Below are positions 1-6,019 of a stretch of 7,806 bases of DNA, in pieces. Origin of the DNA: an uncultured Alphaproteobacteria bacterium (GTDB lineage Bacteria; Pseudomonadota; Alphaproteobacteria; RF32; CAG-239); the NCBI GenBank assembly GCA_946618745.1, contig CAMOLN010000033.1:1-7806 (forward strand), in the 5' to 3' direction. The position numbers and the translations under genes are program-made. Position 1 is the stretch's first letter. Each line of letters begins with the position of its first letter. The notes under the pieces were generated by a model, which saw only the letters and a program-made list of their open reading frames with translations, made no database searches and was not told where the DNA came from.

Positions 1-297
1 ATATGCCCCTAATGCTGTTCCGGCTTTCATCCAAAATTTTATTCCCATATTATCACAAATTTTTTTCAATTCTTTCATCATATACAATTCTAAAAGCTGT
101 ATCTTGCGCAAATTACCTGTTGCTTTAGGCGCCAAACGAATATCAACAAATTTATTAAAATAACACCTCAACACCTCAGGATTGATTTTTTGCTTAAATT
201 TAATTTTGATACCTAATATTTTTACAACTTTTCTGAATCCATCACCGGTTATTGAAAAAATTCTTTTTCTTATTTTTTCTAAAAAATCTTGTTCCAT
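1..297 (-). CDS. LicD-family phosphotransferase, N-terminal part (cut by window edge)
   Basis: Reading the minus strand from an ATG at 297 gives 99 uninterrupted codons to the window edge. Residues 62-99 match the start of the LicD domain: an amphipathic helix (LRKIQLLELYMMKELKKIC), then GIKFWMKAGTALGAY, the equivalent of the family's IKYWLxxGTLLGAVRH segment. The catalytic Asp-rich motif (WDDDID in the family) would lie just beyond the edge and is not seen. Residues 22-35 (RKVVKILGIKIKFK) resemble the basic leader common on glycan-modifying enzymes of gut bacteria. The start is supported by a G-rich Shine-Dalgarno sequence (AAGGGGGC, about 303-310). LicD proteins transfer phosphocholine or similar groups from a nucleotide-activated donor to cell-surface glycans at the cytoplasmic face; the substrate here is unknown. 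It is divergent from the STAS gene. Confidence 0.8.
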   Translation of the reverse strand, partial: MEQDFLEKIRKRIFSITGDGFRKVVKILGIKIKFKQKINPEVLRCYFNKFVDIRLAPKATGNLRKIQLLELYMMKELKKICDNMGIKFWMKAGTALGAY

Positions 298-437
298 CGA
301 AATTGCCCCCTTACAGCTCATGTCCAACAATTAACTTCGAAAATATAATAAAAACAAAACACCTGCAATAAATATAACAAGATTATGCAAAACATATATT
401 CAAACCCATAAAAATGTGAACAGATTTGCCATTTATG

Positions 438-473
438 TTGAATTTTTAGCTTTCATACAATAACTTTATTGTA
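438..473 (+). promoter_or_regulatory. Probable promoter and inverted-repeat operator of the STAS/phosphatase pair
   Basis: An 18-bp inverted repeat, TACAATAACTTTATTGTA (456-473), has 8-bp perfect arms around a 2-bp centre. Its left arm contains TACAAT (456-461), a good -10 hexamer. An alternative reading uses TTGAAT (438-443) as -35 with TAACTT (461-466) as -10 at 17-bp spacing. Either way the repeat covers the -10 or start region, where a repressor would act. It ends 21 bp before the ATG at 495, which has GAGGT (482-486) as its ribosome binding site. The promoter is inferred from sequence only. Confidence 0.4.
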
Positions 474-494
474 AACAATTTGAGGTAAAAAAAT

Positions 495-806
495 ATGAAT
501 AATCCAGAATTAAAAATCGAACAACAAAAAGAAAACGATAAACTTTTATGCAAATTAACCGGTTGGCTTGACCCTAATACATCACAAGATTTGCTTTACC
601 AGGTCGATTTGAAAGATGTAAAGCATCTCGTCGTAGATTTATCAAAAGTTGAGTATGTTTTTTCTTCCGGTTTACGTGTTCTGCTTATTTTCCAAAAGAT
701 GATGGATGAGATCGGAGGATCTATTAAACTGATTAACGTCCCCGAACAAATCAGATTTGTTTTTGAAGACACCGGTTTGGATAAAATGCTAGAAACAAAA
801 GCATGA
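495..806 (+). CDS. STAS-domain anti-sigma-factor antagonist (SpoIIAA/RsbV type)
   Basis: This 103-residue protein is a single STAS domain of the usual length. The core strand and loop LVVDLSKVEYVFSSGLRVLL (residues 45-64) carries the conserved Ser-Ser-Gly turn (Ser57, Ser58, Gly59), where the partner kinase phosphorylates SpoIIAA and RsbV. It is followed by the typical GGSIKLINVPEQIRFVFEDTGLD segment. In this family the unphosphorylated form binds the anti-sigma kinase or another target, and phosphorylation releases it. The ATG follows GAGGT by 8 nt. The stop codon overlaps the start of the next gene (ATGA at 803-806), so the two are probably translationally coupled, and the downstream protein carries both the expected phosphatase and the expected kinase domain. 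The cellular output is unknown because no sigma factor is nearby. Confidence 0.88.
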   Translation: MNNPELKIEQQKENDKLLCKLTGWLDPNTSQDLLYQVDLKDVKHLVVDLSKVEYVFSSGLRVLLIFQKMMDEIGGSIKLINVPEQIRFVFEDTGLDKMLETKA

Positions 807-3139
807 TTAAATGGCTGAATAAACATTCCTTAAGTTTTAAATTAAACATTACCATTCTGACATGTGTATGCATCAGTTTCTTTGCCCTTATTTACTTTAT
901 TTCCCAAAAGGCAGAGACAATTATTCTTTCCCAAATAAATCATACGGCTCAAAAAACCGTCAGTTCTTATGCCGAAGATTTTGAACATTTGGTATCGGAT
1001 ACCGAACAAATTATAATAAATACCAAAAACACTCTCAGCCAAATGAACAAAAATGACATATCCGCATTGGAAGCCGTACTCAATTCAGCCATACGCACGG
1101 TCGAATATTCCGATTTGAATTTTACCGAAGCCTGGGTTTATAAATTTCCTCCCGAAGATGTTTCATCAGGAACTATTTATATAAGTAAAAATATTGCAGA
1201 AGATAATGCTCAATTTAATACTGAAAAAATAAGCAACTTTTATGAATTCTATCCATGGTTTAAAGAAGTGCCCAAAATAGAAAAAATATACTGGTCTGAA
1301 CCGTATATCGATAGAAATACCCAAAACGCCGTTGTTACCTGTCTTATACCTTTTAAGTTTAAAGGTGAAACGGATTTTAACGGCCTTGCCGCTTTGACTG
1401 TTGATTTATCTTCAATTCAAAACAGCCTGAACAGCTTTTCGGCACAAGAACCGGGAATTATATTTTTGCTTTCACGTTTAGGACTTCACCTCACCCATCC
1501 TGATCCTGATGTTGCCTTAAAGATGACAATTTTTGAAGTTGCCGAAAAAATCAATCAACCGGAATTAAAAATTATTGGTGAAGATATGTTGTTATCCGGT
1601 CAAAGCGGCAATATTAAAATCCCCGATTTTTCAATATATAACGGCACCGCAATTATATATTATGCCCCGATTAAAAGTATTAATTGGGGAATATGTTTGG
1701 TTTATAGACAAGATGAACTGTTACAACCCATACGGCAGTTTCAGCTAGTTATGTTCAGCGGTTTAATTATCGGCATATTATTACTTTTATTCATAATAAA
1801 TCGGATCTGCAAACATTCCACCGATCAACTTTTGAGTTTAAGTAATTTGGCCGAAAAATATGGTTGCGGTGACTTTTCCGAAAACTTTAATGATATCCCC
1901 ACTTCCTCCGACATCAGCGTTCTGGCTCAAGCGCTATCCGATATGCGCACCAACATTCTTGATTATACCGAAAAAGAAAGACAAGATGCCGCCGACAAAC
2001 AAAAAAGTCAAAGTGAACTTGAAATTGCCCGCAACATCCAAACCGCTTCACTTTCCCAAAATTACCCGCAACATGAGGCATTTAAAATTTCCACTAAGAT
2101 AATTCCGGCTCGCGAAGTCGGCGGTGATTTTTATGACTTTTTCTTCATTGATAAAAATCATTTTGCCATAGTTATTGCCGACGTGTCCGGTAAAGGAATT
2201 CCGGCCGCTCTGTATATGATGAAGTCACAAACTTTGATTAAAAACATCAGTAAAAGTCAAACCGATTTAGCCAAAGTATTTCATCAAGTTAATAATGAAT
2301 TGTGTGAAGGCAACAACACTTGTATGTTTGTTACGGTATTCATGGCAGTAATCGATTTGCTCACCGGCGAAATGCAATATGTGAATGCCGGACATCCCCC
2401 GCCGATGCTTAAAACCGATAAAGGCTACGATTTTATGACACCACACAAAAATATTATTCTCGGTATTAAGAAAGATGCCGAATTTATGATTGAAACACTC
2501 AAACTTAAACCGGATAATCATATTTTCTTATATACTGACGGCATAACTGAAGCCGAGAATGCCAAATCCAAATTTTACGGTTCCGAACGATTGAAAAAAG
2601 TTTTACAAAAAGCTTCCGATGATCCGGAAACCAACTTAAATCTAGTTCTCAAAGATATTAAAAAGTTTGTCAAAGACAACACTCAATCTGATGATATTAC
2701 CATGCTCGATTTTGCTTATTTAGGTTGTTCCGAAGGATATTTAAATCTTCCGGCCGATAATAAACAACTGCACAAATTGATAGATTTCTTAAAATCGGAT
2801 ATGAATAAACATAACGTTCCTGAAAAGAAACAATTTAATTTAATTTCGGCAGCCGAAGAAATTTTTGCTAATATTGCCGGTTATGCCTATGAAGAAAAAG
2901 GAAATGTCAAAATTACCACCTATGTCAAAGATGAAACTTATTATGCAAGTTTTTCCGATAATGGTAAAAAATATAATCCCTTAAAAAATAAGGATCCTGA
3001 CATAACTTGCGAATTAAAAGATCGTAAAATCGGCGGACTCGGAATATTTTTAGCCAAGAAGCTCTCTGATGAAATCAGTTATTCTTATAAAAAAGGTCAA
3101 AATATTTTAACCATCGGTGTTAATTTAAATCATCTGTGA
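803..3139 (+). CDS. Membrane sensor: dCache-like + HAMP + SpoIIE/RsbU phosphatase + RsbW-like kinase domain
   Basis: This 778-residue protein contains a complete partner-switch regulator. A membrane segment at about 15-33 and a second at about 315-333 bracket a periplasmic region of roughly 280 residues that looks like a double-Cache ligand sensor (PWFKEV, YWSEPYID, VVTCLIPFK, then HLTHPD). HAMP (about 335-390) and a short coiled coil (about 390-415) follow. The PP2C/SpoIIE domain (about 415-637) keeps every motif: GGDFYD (440-445), ADVSGKG (459-465), NAGHPPP (528-534), YTDGITEAEN (577-586) and SDDIT (629-633), with metal-binding Asp442, Asp460, Asp579 and Asp630/631. The C-terminal GHKL ATPase (about 645-775) has an N-box (EEIFANIAGYAY, Glu686 and Asn690), G1 (SDNGKKYNP, Asp719) and G2 (GGLGIFLAKKLSDE). 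I infer that it both dephosphorylates and phosphorylates the STAS protein encoded upstream, with the balance set by the sensor. The genes overlap by 4 nt. No terminator is visible after the stop. Confidence 0.9.
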   Translation: MIKWLNKHSLSFKLNITILTCVCISFFALIYFISQKAETIILSQINHTAQKTVSSYAEDFEHLVSDTEQIIINTKNTLSQMNKNDISALEAVLNSAIRTVEYSDLNFTEAWVYKFPPEDVSSGTIYISKNIAEDNAQFNTEKISNFYEFYPWFKEVPKIEKIYWSEPYIDRNTQNAVVTCLIPFKFKGETDFNGLAALTVDLSSIQNSLNSFSAQEPGIIFLLSRLGLHLTHPDPDVALKMTIFEVAEKINQPELKIIGEDMLLSGQSGNIKIPDFSIYNGTAIIYYAPIKSINWGICLVYRQDELLQPIRQFQLVMFSGLIIGILLLLFIINRICKHSTDQLLSLSNLAEKYGCGDFSENFNDIPTSSDISVLAQALSDMRTNILDYTEKERQDAADKQKSQSELEIARNIQTASLSQNYPQHEAFKISTKIIPAREVGGDFYDFFFIDKNHFAIVIADVSGKGIPAALYMMKSQTLIKNISKSQTDLAKVFHQVNNELCEGNNTCMFVTVFMAVIDLLTGEMQYVNAGHPPPMLKTDKGYDFMTPHKNIILGIKKDAEFMIETLKLKPDNHIFLYTDGITEAENAKSKFYGSERLKKVLQKASDDPETNLNLVLKDIKKFVKDNTQSDDITMLDFAYLGCSEGYLNLPADNKQLHKLIDFLKSDMNKHNVPEKKQFNLISAAEEIFANIAGYAYEEKGNVKITTYVKDETYYASFSDNGKKYNPLKNKDPDITCELKDRKIGGLGIFLAKKLSDEISYSYKKGQNILTIGVNLNHL

Positions 3140-3157
3140 TAAAATATATATTTTTAT

Positions 3158-3186
3158 TTGACTTTTTTAGCAAATACCTTTCAAAT
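3158..3186 (+). promoter_or_regulatory. Promoter of the HU gene
   Basis: TTGACT (3158-3163) lies 17 bp before TCAAAT (3181-3186), a good -35 and a fair -10 for a housekeeping sigma factor. It begins 18 bp after the phosphatase gene stops. Transcription would start near 3193, giving a leader of about 55 nt before the HU start codon. Seen from sequence only. Confidence 0.5.
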
Positions 3187-3193
3187 TACTAAT

Positions 3194-3235
3194 CAGAGAG
3201 GCATGGGGTCTCTCTTCTGAACTTTAACGTTAAAG
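3194..3235 (+). promoter_or_regulatory. HU mRNA leader: hairpin plus 14-bp palindrome
   Basis: Two elements sit between promoter and start codon. AGAGAG (3195-3200) and CTCTCT (3210-3215) form a 6-bp stem with a 9-nt loop at the very 5' end of the predicted transcript. CTTTAACGTTAAAG (3222-3235) is a perfect 14-bp palindrome that touches the AAAGG ribosome binding site (3236-3240). The hairpin could stabilise the message. The palindrome could be an operator. One palindrome of this length is roughly expected by chance in a window this size, so its position is the main argument. Confidence 0.35.
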
Positions 3236-3249
3236 AAAGGAATTTATCT

Positions 3250-3522
3250 ATGAATAAGACTGAATTTGTTGAGGCTGTTGCTAAAGAAGCCAAAGCCACC
3301 AAAGCTGCTGCTAACGAAGTTGTTAATGCCGCTATCGAAGTTATCACCAAAGCTTTGAAGAAAGGCAATTCTGTTCAATTGACCGGTTTTGGTACTTTTG
3401 AAGTTGTAAAACGCGCAGCCCGCAAAGGTCGCAATCCTGCTACCGGCAAAGAAATCAAAATTGCTGCTTCTAAAGCTCCTAAATTCAAAGCTGGTGCTGT
3501 TTTGAAAAAGGCTGTAAAGTAA
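3250..3522 (+). CDS. hup: DNA-binding protein HU
   Basis: This 90-residue protein has the standard length and full pattern of the HU/IHF family: an N-terminal helical dimerisation region beginning MNKTEFVEAVA, then QLTGFGTFEVVKRAARKG (43-60), the DNA-contacting arm with GRNPATGKEIKI (60-71), and the closing ASKAPKFKAGAVLKKAV. The Pro in RNPATG is the residue that intercalates and bends DNA. HU is an abundant nucleoid protein that bends and compacts DNA without strict sequence preference. The homogeneous length and GRNPATG motif fit homodimeric HU rather than IHF. The ATG follows AAAGG by 9 nt. The gene is monocistronic by layout, with its own promoter and strong terminator. The ending resembles alphaproteobacterial HU proteins. 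Confidence 0.96.
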   Translation: MNKTEFVEAVAKEAKATKAAANEVVNAAIEVITKALKKGNSVQLTGFGTFEVVKRAARKGRNPATGKEIKIAASKAPKFKAGAVLKKAVK

Positions 3523-3548
3523 TTTAGCTTTACTTTATACAAATTAAG

Positions 3549-3580
3549 CCCCGTAAGCAACTGCTTACGGGGATTTCTTT
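3549..3580 (+). terminator. Intrinsic terminator of the HU gene
   Basis: CCCCGTAAGC (3549-3558) and GCTTACGGGG (3563-3572) form a perfect 10-bp stem with a 4-nt loop (AACT), followed by a T-rich stretch (ATTTCTTTTC). It lies 26 nt after the HU stop codon. The convergent helix-turn-helix gene ends at 3581, so the same hairpin may also stop transcription from the right, though the minus-strand tail is less T-rich. Confidence 0.92.
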
Positions 3581-3790
3581 TCATTTTTTATCTATCAATA
3601 TGATTTGCCAATCAAGTCGATAAAAAAATAATAACTTTTTATATTTTGCCCAAGCGGCATTTCCGCCGGATTCTATATTTTGTAAGGATATTAAAGATAA
3701 ATCGGTTTGCATAACCACATCTTTTTCACTCAAACCTCTTGCTAATCGCACTTGCAACAGACTTTGACCAATCTTTTTTGCGCAAATCAC
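3581..3790 (-). CDS. Small XRE/Cro-type helix-turn-helix protein; start uncertain, possible frameshift at an A6 run
   Basis: From a GTG at 3790 this frame encodes 69 residues that read as a Cro/C1-type helix-turn-helix domain: KKIGQSLLQVRLARGLSEKD, a second helix with VVMQTDLSLISLQNIESGG, then WAKYKKLLFFYRLDW. It is about the size of a single-domain XRE regulator. The GTG has no convincing ribosome binding site. A much better start is the ATG at 3809-3807, six nt after AGGGAG (3821-3816), but that frame ends after 27 codons. The two frames meet at a run of six A (3779-3774, minus strand). With five A the ATG frame would read MKESFKCDLRKKIGQSLLQV and continue to the end as a 75-residue protein. 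So the gene is a single-base frameshift mutant, has a sequencing error, uses slippage, or really starts at GTG. It probably binds DNA; the target is unknown. It converges on the HU gene. Confidence 0.65.
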   Translation of the reverse strand: MICAKKIGQSLLQVRLARGLSEKDVVMQTDLSLISLQNIESGGNAAWAKYKKLLFFYRLDWQIILIDKK

Positions 3791-3806
3791 ATTTAAAACT
3801 TTCTTT

Positions 3807-3821
3807 CATTTCAAACTCCCT
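3807..3821 (-). promoter_or_regulatory. Ribosome binding site and alternative ATG start of the helix-turn-helix gene
   Basis: On the minus strand AGGGAG (3821-3816) is followed after 6 nt by ATG (3809-3807). This is the strongest translation start signal upstream of the helix-turn-helix frame, but the frame it opens is one base out of register with the domain. It is listed because it decides how the gene start should be read. It also lies only 9 nt after the T-tract of the upstream terminator hairpin. Confidence 0.6.
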
Positions 3822-3830
3822 AATGTTTGC

Positions 3831-3863
3831 AAAAAACAAAACCACCTTGCAAAAACAAGGTGG
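3831..3863 (-). terminator. Intrinsic terminator or attenuator ahead of the helix-turn-helix gene
   Basis: On the minus strand CCACCTTG (3863-3856) and CAAGGTGG (3849-3842) form a perfect 8-bp stem with a 6-nt loop, followed directly by TTTTGTTTTTT (3841-3831). The plus-strand side has no T-tract, so it works leftward only. It ends 9 nt before the ribosome binding site of the helix-turn-helix gene, which suits either the 3' end of a separate small RNA or a leader attenuator. Confidence 0.82.
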
Positions 3864-4019
3864 GGAGTTCGAAACTGCTCAGTAAAACAGTCCGATGTAT
3901 TCAATATATTCCATCGGCTCCCCGAAAAGAGGAGTTTATTTAACTGAAAGAGTTTCGACACTCCGCAAGAGCCTCTCGCCCTTGCAACCTTGAATCTAAC
4001 CAACTTAAAGTAAAAATGC
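3831..4019 (-). ncRNA. Candidate structured RNA: small RNA or attenuator leader of unknown class
   Basis: The minus strand between a possible promoter and the terminator folds into nested helices. Hairpin GCAAGGGC/GCTCTTGC (3985-3978 with 3972-3965) has a GAGAG loop. A long-range stem pairs GGAG (3964-3961) with CTCC (3867-3864), then CGAAACT (3957-3951) with AGTTTCG (3876-3870), then CAGT (3946-3943) with ACTG (3883-3880). Inside it sit CTCCTC/GGGGAG (3934-3929 with 3923-3918) and CCGATG/CATCGG (3917-3912 with 3897-3892). CAAGGT (3992-3987) could close the fold with ACCTTG (3861-3856), which is also the 5' arm of the terminator, so the two folds exclude each other. That is the logic of an attenuator or riboswitch controlling the downstream regulator. 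It could instead be a free small RNA of about 160-190 nt. I saw no signature of 6S, SRP, RNase P, tmRNA or common riboswitches. The fold is by eye. Confidence 0.55.
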
Positions 4020-4025
4020 AAGAAT

Positions 4026-4055
4026 ATTTTACATATACCAATCATAAAATCACAA
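4026..4055 (-). promoter_or_regulatory. Possible promoter for the structured RNA and helix-turn-helix gene
   Basis: On the minus strand TTGTGA (4055-4050) lies 18 bp before TAAAAT (4031-4026, five of six consensus bases), placing the start near 4019, just before the first helix. A second option is TTGCAT (4021-4016) with TAGATT (3998-3993) at 17 bp, starting near 3987, which would remove part of the closing CAAGGT arm. The region 4056-4110 between this promoter and the permease gene shows no strong terminator, so read-through from the export operon is possible. Confidence 0.4.
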
Positions 4056-4110
4056 CTTAACCGAATTTCTAGGTATAACTTACCAACAAAACATAGTTTT
4101 ACCTCGAGTT

Positions 4111-5340
4111 CTATTCGTAACGTAGCGCGTTTATAGGATTCAACAAAGATGCCTTATATGCCGGATAAAAACCGAAAATAAGCCCGACCATACCGGCAAA
4201 CGAAAACGGTAATAAAACCGAGCCTAATGAAACCGAGGCCGGCAAAGAACTGGCTGCTCCAACCACATAAGAACCTATCAAACCGAAAAACACTCCGACC
4301 AATCCGCCAATCAGTGAAAGCACTAAAGCTTCCATCAAAAATTGCCAACGAATATCCCAAGCCTTAGCACCGATTGCCATACGAATACCGATTTCGCGTG
4401 TGCGTTCGGTTACCGATACCAACATAATATTCATAATTCCGATACCGCCGACCAACAGTGAAATTGAGGCAATTGCCCCCAGCAATATAGTCATAATCTG
4501 AGTTGAACTCTCCATCATTTCCATCATTTGCGTCAAATTCATAATGATAAAATCATCATCTTTATTCACGCCTAAATTATGCCTTTGCCGTAATAATTGC
4601 TTTATTTCGTCTTGCGAAGTATAAGTGCTTTTGGCATCAACCGCCTGCAACAAAACCATCTTAACCTGGTCAGGAAATGAAATCCCCATAACTTTTTTTT
4701 GCGCGGTAGTAATCGGAATATAAACCGCATCATCTTGGTCCTGCCCCATACCTGACTGACCTCGTGATTGTAGCACTCCGATAATCTTAAAAGGAATGCC
4801 TTTAACCCGAATATTTTTGCCCAACGGATCAACATCACCGAACAATTCATTAACCACTGTCTGACCTAAAATCGCTACTTTAGCCGCAGTTTTGACATCG
4901 CTCTCGGAGAAGAACTTACCATAAGCCAAATCCCATTCTTTAATTTGGAAAAAGCGATTATCTGTTCCGGTAACAACGGTCGCCCAGTTAGCATTACCAT
5001 AGACCAATTGTGCTGTTTCATCGAGTTGTGGTGCTGCCAATTTAATCGCATCAATTTTTTCCTGTATTGCATCACCATCGGCTTTTTTCATGGTCGGTTG
5101 CGATCCGCCTCCCCCTCTGGCACCTGATGAAGTTGCCACCCCGGAACGAATAATAATCAAATTTGAACCCATGGTTTTCATTTCATTTTGAATTGAGATT
5201 TGGGCCCCGTTTCCGACCGAAAGCATCACAATTACTGCCGCCACACCGATAATAATACCGAGTGATGTTAAAATCGAACGCATTTTATTGGCTTTTATCG
5301 CCCGTATTGCAATTGCAAAAATTGTCTTTAAATCAATCAT
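4111..5340 (-). CDS. MacB-like FtsX-family ABC transporter permease
   Basis: From the ATG at 5340 the protein has 409 residues. It starts [20 protein letters not shown] and runs into the first membrane helix (LTSLGIIIGVAAVIVMLSVG), followed by a large periplasmic domain of about 230 residues of the MacB core type, and an FtsX domain with three more helices near the C terminus (TIMTILLGAIASISLLVGGI; the ERTREIGIRMAIGAK coupling motif; VGLIFGFYPAYKASLLNP). It ends NALRYE, a common ending of this family. A longer reading to 5403 exists, but the inner ATG overlaps the ATPase stop by 8 bp and starts where family members start. Such permeases work as dimers and drive substrate from the periplasm to an outer-membrane exit by mechanotransmission. 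E. coli MacB fuses ATPase and permease; here they are separate. Substrate unknown. Confidence 0.9.
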   Translation of the reverse strand: MIDLKTIFAIAIRAIKANKMRSILTSLGIIIGVAAVIVMLSVGNGAQISIQNEMKTMGSNLIIIRSGVATSSGARGGGGSQPTMKKADGDAIQEKIDAIKLAAPQLDETAQLVYGNANWATVVTGTDNRFFQIKEWDLAYGKFFSESDVKTAAKVAILGQTVVNELFGDVDPLGKNIRVKGIPFKIIGVLQSRGQSGMGQDQDDAVYIPITTAQKKVMGISFPDQVKMVLLQAVDAKSTYTSQDEIKQLLRQRHNLGVNKDDDFIIMNLTQMMEMMESSTQIMTILLGAIASISLLVGGIGIMNIMLVSVTERTREIGIRMAIGAKAWDIRWQFLMEALVLSLIGGLVGVFFGLIGSYVVGAASSLPASVSLGSVLLPFSFAGMVGLIFGFYPAYKASLLNPINALRYE

Positions 5341-6019
5341 TTCTGTTGTCCGAATAAATTTCACCATCAACAATTTTAATAATTCGCTTTGCATAACGGG
5401 CAATATCTTCTTCGTGAGTTACCAAAATAATCGTTCGCCCCAATTCCTCGTTCAGTTCGGTAAACAACTTCATTATTTCAACGCTCATTTTGGTATCCAA
5501 ATTTCCCGTAGGCTCATCGGCAAAAATAATCGGTGCCTCGTTGACAATCGCCCGAGCAATCGCCACCCGTTGCTGCTGTCCGCCGGAAAGTTGATTCGGC
5601 TGGTGATCCATACGTTCCGCCAAACCCACCTTTTGCAAAGCGAGTTTTGCCCTTTCCTCACGTTCTTTTGCTCCGATATTGGCATAAACCATCGGCAATT
5701 CCACATTTTCTAATGCCGAAGTGCGTGATAGCAAATTAAATCCTTGAAACACAAAACCGATTTTTTGATTGCGAACTTGAGCCAATTCATCGGAAGACAA
5801 ACTGTCTACTCTCTGTCCTTCCAAAACATAAGTACCCGAAGTCGGCTTGTCCAAACATCCCAAAATATTCATCAAGGTTGATTTTCCTGAACCTGACGGC
5901 CCCATAATTGCCACAAAGTCGCCTTGCTCAATCGTTAAATTAATCCCTTTAAGGATTTGCAAAAATCCCTCTCCCAACGGATAGCTTTTGGTAATATTGT
6001 TCAGCTCTATCAGGCTCAT
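5333..6019 (-). CDS. ABC transporter ATP-binding protein, MacB/LolD type
   Basis: This 228-residue nucleotide-binding subunit has every motif intact: Walker [10 protein letters not shown] (40-48), Q-loop Gln92 in FVFQGFNLL, signature LSGGQ (144-148), Walker B IIFADEP (164-170, catalytic Glu169), D-loop GNLD (172-175) and switch His202 in LVTHEED. The sequence [17 protein letters not shown] and the length place it with the LolD/MacB branch of exporter ATPases, which pair with FtsX-type permeases. Its ATG shares one base with the adaptor's stop codon (TAATG), and its end overlaps the permease start by 8 bp, so all three are probably translated from one message. It would bind the cytoplasmic side of the permease encoded next and power it by ATP hydrolysis. 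Confidence 0.95.
   Translation of the reverse strand: MSLIELNNITKSYPLGEGFLQILKGINLTIEQGDFVAIMGPSGSGKSTLMNILGCLDKPTSGTYVLEGQRVDSLSSDELAQVRNQKIGFVFQGFNLLSRTSALENVELPMVYANIGAKEREERAKLALQKVGLAERMDHQPNQLSGGQQQRVAIARAIVNEAPIIFADEPTGNLDTKMSVEIMKLFTELNEELGRTIILVTHEEDIARYAKRIIKIVDGEIYSDNRND

Noticed and set aside
3842..3863. Plus-strand terminator reading of the CCACCTTG hairpin
   Set aside because: The plus strand after the stem is GGAGTTC with no T-tract; only the minus strand has the terminator pattern.
3864..3992. tmRNA, 6S RNA or tRNA identity suggested by TTCGAAC and GAGCCGAT words
   Set aside because: The T-loop-like word has no matching 5-bp stem and there is no acceptor stem or tag reading frame. 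The match to 6S is only about 8 bases in a different structural place.
3806..4045. A 79-codon open frame on the minus strand ahead of the helix-turn-helix gene
   Set aside because: It lies across the structured RNA and terminator, has no ribosome binding site, and its Cys/Phe/Arg-rich translation resembles no family. The base pairing explains the region better.
5341..5403. Longer permease start at 5403 (21 extra residues)
   Set aside because: The extra residues lie inside the ATPase gene in another frame and do not look like a permease N terminus; the ATG at 5340 matches family starts and gives a normal short overlap.
5288..5713. A 141-codon open frame on the plus strand
   Set aside because: It is antisense to the ATPase and permease genes, whose motifs are fully intact, so it is a shadow frame.
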